From assembly GCA_037178625.1 (NCBI GenBank), contig CM074136.1:2914001-2978000 (forward strand): a stretch of DNA of 64,000 nucleotides, read 5' to 3'. How positions within the stretch are numbered: position 1 is the stretch's first letter; the number at the start of each line of letters is the position of its first letter. This document shows positions 62,569-64,000 of the stretch, piece after piece. The stretch is from Skeletonema tropicum. Lineage: Eukaryota > Bacillariophyta > Thalassiosirophyceae > Thalassiosirales > Thalassiosiraceae. A program made the position numbers and the translations under genes. Under the pieces are notes generated by a model. That model was not told where the DNA came from and ran no database searches. It was given only the letters and a program-made list of their open reading frames with translations.

Positions 62569-62719
62569 TCCGAGCAGTCTCTGATAGATCACCGCCAGAG
62601 ACACATACATAATGGAGCTTGGGTATTTTCGGTTTCTTGGCCTGCGCGCCTTTTCCAGGGGTCACTCCAGCGGGGAAACGGGGCGTCCCGTCCATCTTTT
62701 TTTTAGCCGTTTCACACAC
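62483..62719 (-). CDS. Possible 5' exon, basic N-terminus
   Basis: Frame beginning MDGTPRFPAGVTPGKGAQAK at 62695 (an earlier Met at 62719) and KKPKIPKLHYVCVSGGDL; protein-like for about 37 residues, after which it runs into the 62383 repeat and loses character. Could be a first exon or a broken gene. Confidence 0.25.
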   Translation of the reverse strand: MCETAKKKMDGTPRFPAGVTPGKGAQAKKPKIPKLHYVCVSGGDLSETARNFVEFAFVRVRRWTNLPRRNSTPIVPPT

Positions 62720-62806
62720 TTTTCAAAATTTGATCACTTTGCACACCAGAACCATGGCGTAGGCGGCGGCTATGGTATGGAGCGGAACGTCGGCCGGCAT
62801 CACTAA

Positions 62807-64000
62807 ATTCCGGCGGCGATGTCCTCAGTGGACCGATATGAACTCATGACGTGAAGGAATTTCTGCCAGAGCGCCCAGAGCCTTTATTTTGGGTGTCGCC
62901 TACCCAAAGTGACCGTTATTTTGCAACAAATGCAACAACTGCACTGCCCCCCTCATGAACAGAGGACCTTTTGGCCATATTCACTCTTCCATTACTACCC
63001 TATTCGATAGAAGTGATGATGTAACAATAATTGACGAGTTGGTTTCGTTTTAATCCGTGAGAAACCGCCGATATGAGACCCCTTGATTGTCCAACGATAC
63101 AGCGTAGCTTATCGCAAAAATACAGCACAACGTAAAAGAGGAGAGGTGTGGGGATGATACAACAAATAGAGCGAGATTATATTTACAACACGAAAAATAG
63201 TGGGTGTGATGGACCTAGTGGCGTCTCGTCTCCATATGGTGCGGCTCAGGTGACGTTATGGCCATGTTGTGGTAGCTTGTGTCAGTAATTATTTATTACT
63301 TACACAACACTTTGAGGGAGGGCATTATACTTTGAGCGGCGGAGGGGATAATGATCAGGACTGCGGGAACACGCAACAATATTTGATAAGCTTGTGAGGA
63401 GGATTATACTTTAATGGGCTGTCATTGATGCTGGCTTTTGCTGGTACTCCTTTCATCATCACTCCAATACTACGGCTTTGGTGCTTACAATCAATCTGAG
63501 GTGTCGGGTGACTTACAATTCAGCAGCGGCGGTAACGTGAGTGTTGATAACTGCGCCATCTCTTCGCAAGGAGTCGGTAATTTCCATTGCTATTTCCATT
63601 GCTGTCATCGAGTCAAAGAGGCGGCATTCTGTGCATCCACCACGGAACGAATCTGCTGTTGAAGTAAGATGAATAGGGTCTCAAACAAACAATACACGCA
63701 ACCGCTGGTAGAAGGTATCAATTTGGAACTAGAGTTTTCAATCGTTTGTTGAGAAATACTGCACTGGATGGAGGGTGTGGCGACATTATCGAAGGAGGTT
63801 TGTCAGCTAGAAGAAAAGATAGTCTATTGGACGTATCTGGGGTGTAACATGTGTCTTCCTGTCGACCTCTTCAATAATCAACATAATAATAACAATGTAG
63901 AACAACATTCATGTAATAAACCTAATTTTAATGGTTCTATTATCATTGTAGACGCAACCTTCACCAAGCACTTACCTTGTCTTCTATGTTACACGTTGGT
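62807..64000. other. Unresolved end of window
   Basis: Only short open frames (for example 63438-63662, 74 residues). No domains, repeats or RNA genes are recognised. Confidence 0.45.

Overview
The window reads as nuclear DNA of a eukaryotic microalga, most likely a centric diatom. The evidence is: genes with short GT-AG introns (about 60-190 bp); no ribosome-binding sites or operons; a secreted/plastid-type presequence with an ASAF-like cleavage motif; Ty1/copia pol of the type known from diatoms; and a family of signal-peptide proteins with lysine-rich and acidic Tyr/Asp/Ser repeats. Much of the window is repeats and transposons, with a minority of host genes between them.

Layout. 1-3000: poorly resolved, two weak gene models and a short inverted-repeat element. 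3199-4709: SLC35F6-like DMT transporter with one frameshift. 5221-6852: three-exon class-3 lipase with a plastid-type presequence and one frameshift. 7221-11600: decayed Ty1/copia pol split by a 393-bp MITE. 10537-14369 and 16165-24377: two near-identical copies of a block holding the copia 3' end plus an intact lipase gene (12823-14334 and 22831-24342). Between them lies a decayed Ulp1-protease transposon (14370-16165). The second copy is split by a 4.37-kb insertion (16340-20707), which itself contains a Tc1/mariner-like element (18083-20621). 24628-26716: six-exon threonine synthase on the minus strand. 26952-27405: foldback MITE. 27510-31637: larger Ulp1-protease TIR element with a nested 1.6-kb element flanked by 8-bp direct repeats. 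31664-40159: three paralogues of a secreted repeat protein. 42010-45414: two low-complexity membrane-anchored proteins. 46206-47732: Ty3/gypsy remnant. 48186-48797: OTU-like protein lacking the catalytic cysteine. 48974-50155: G-rich tandem repeats and two TA-flanked MITEs. 51414-60217: nearly complete but broken Ty3/gypsy element on the minus strand with an unusual spacer and a C-terminal extension. 60813-61888: 1.08-kb TIR element carrying a Cys-rich ORF. 62139-62568: a direct repeat.

The most notable observations are: (i) the lipase segmental duplication, whose two copies differ by two separate TA-to-TATGTA changes, the pattern left by Tc1/mariner excision; (ii) the nested transposon structure; (iii) a family of MITEs built almost entirely from short CAAATTTGG-type inverted repeats; (iv) a secreted repeat-protein family in which a signal-peptide exon is joined to very different bodies; (v) a small TIR element with a possible novel cargo gene; (vi) a pseudo-OTU protein. 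Several otherwise good genes carry exactly one single-base frameshift, so either recent pseudogenization or consensus error must be considered. Gene names are family assignments from motif reading only; no database search was possible.
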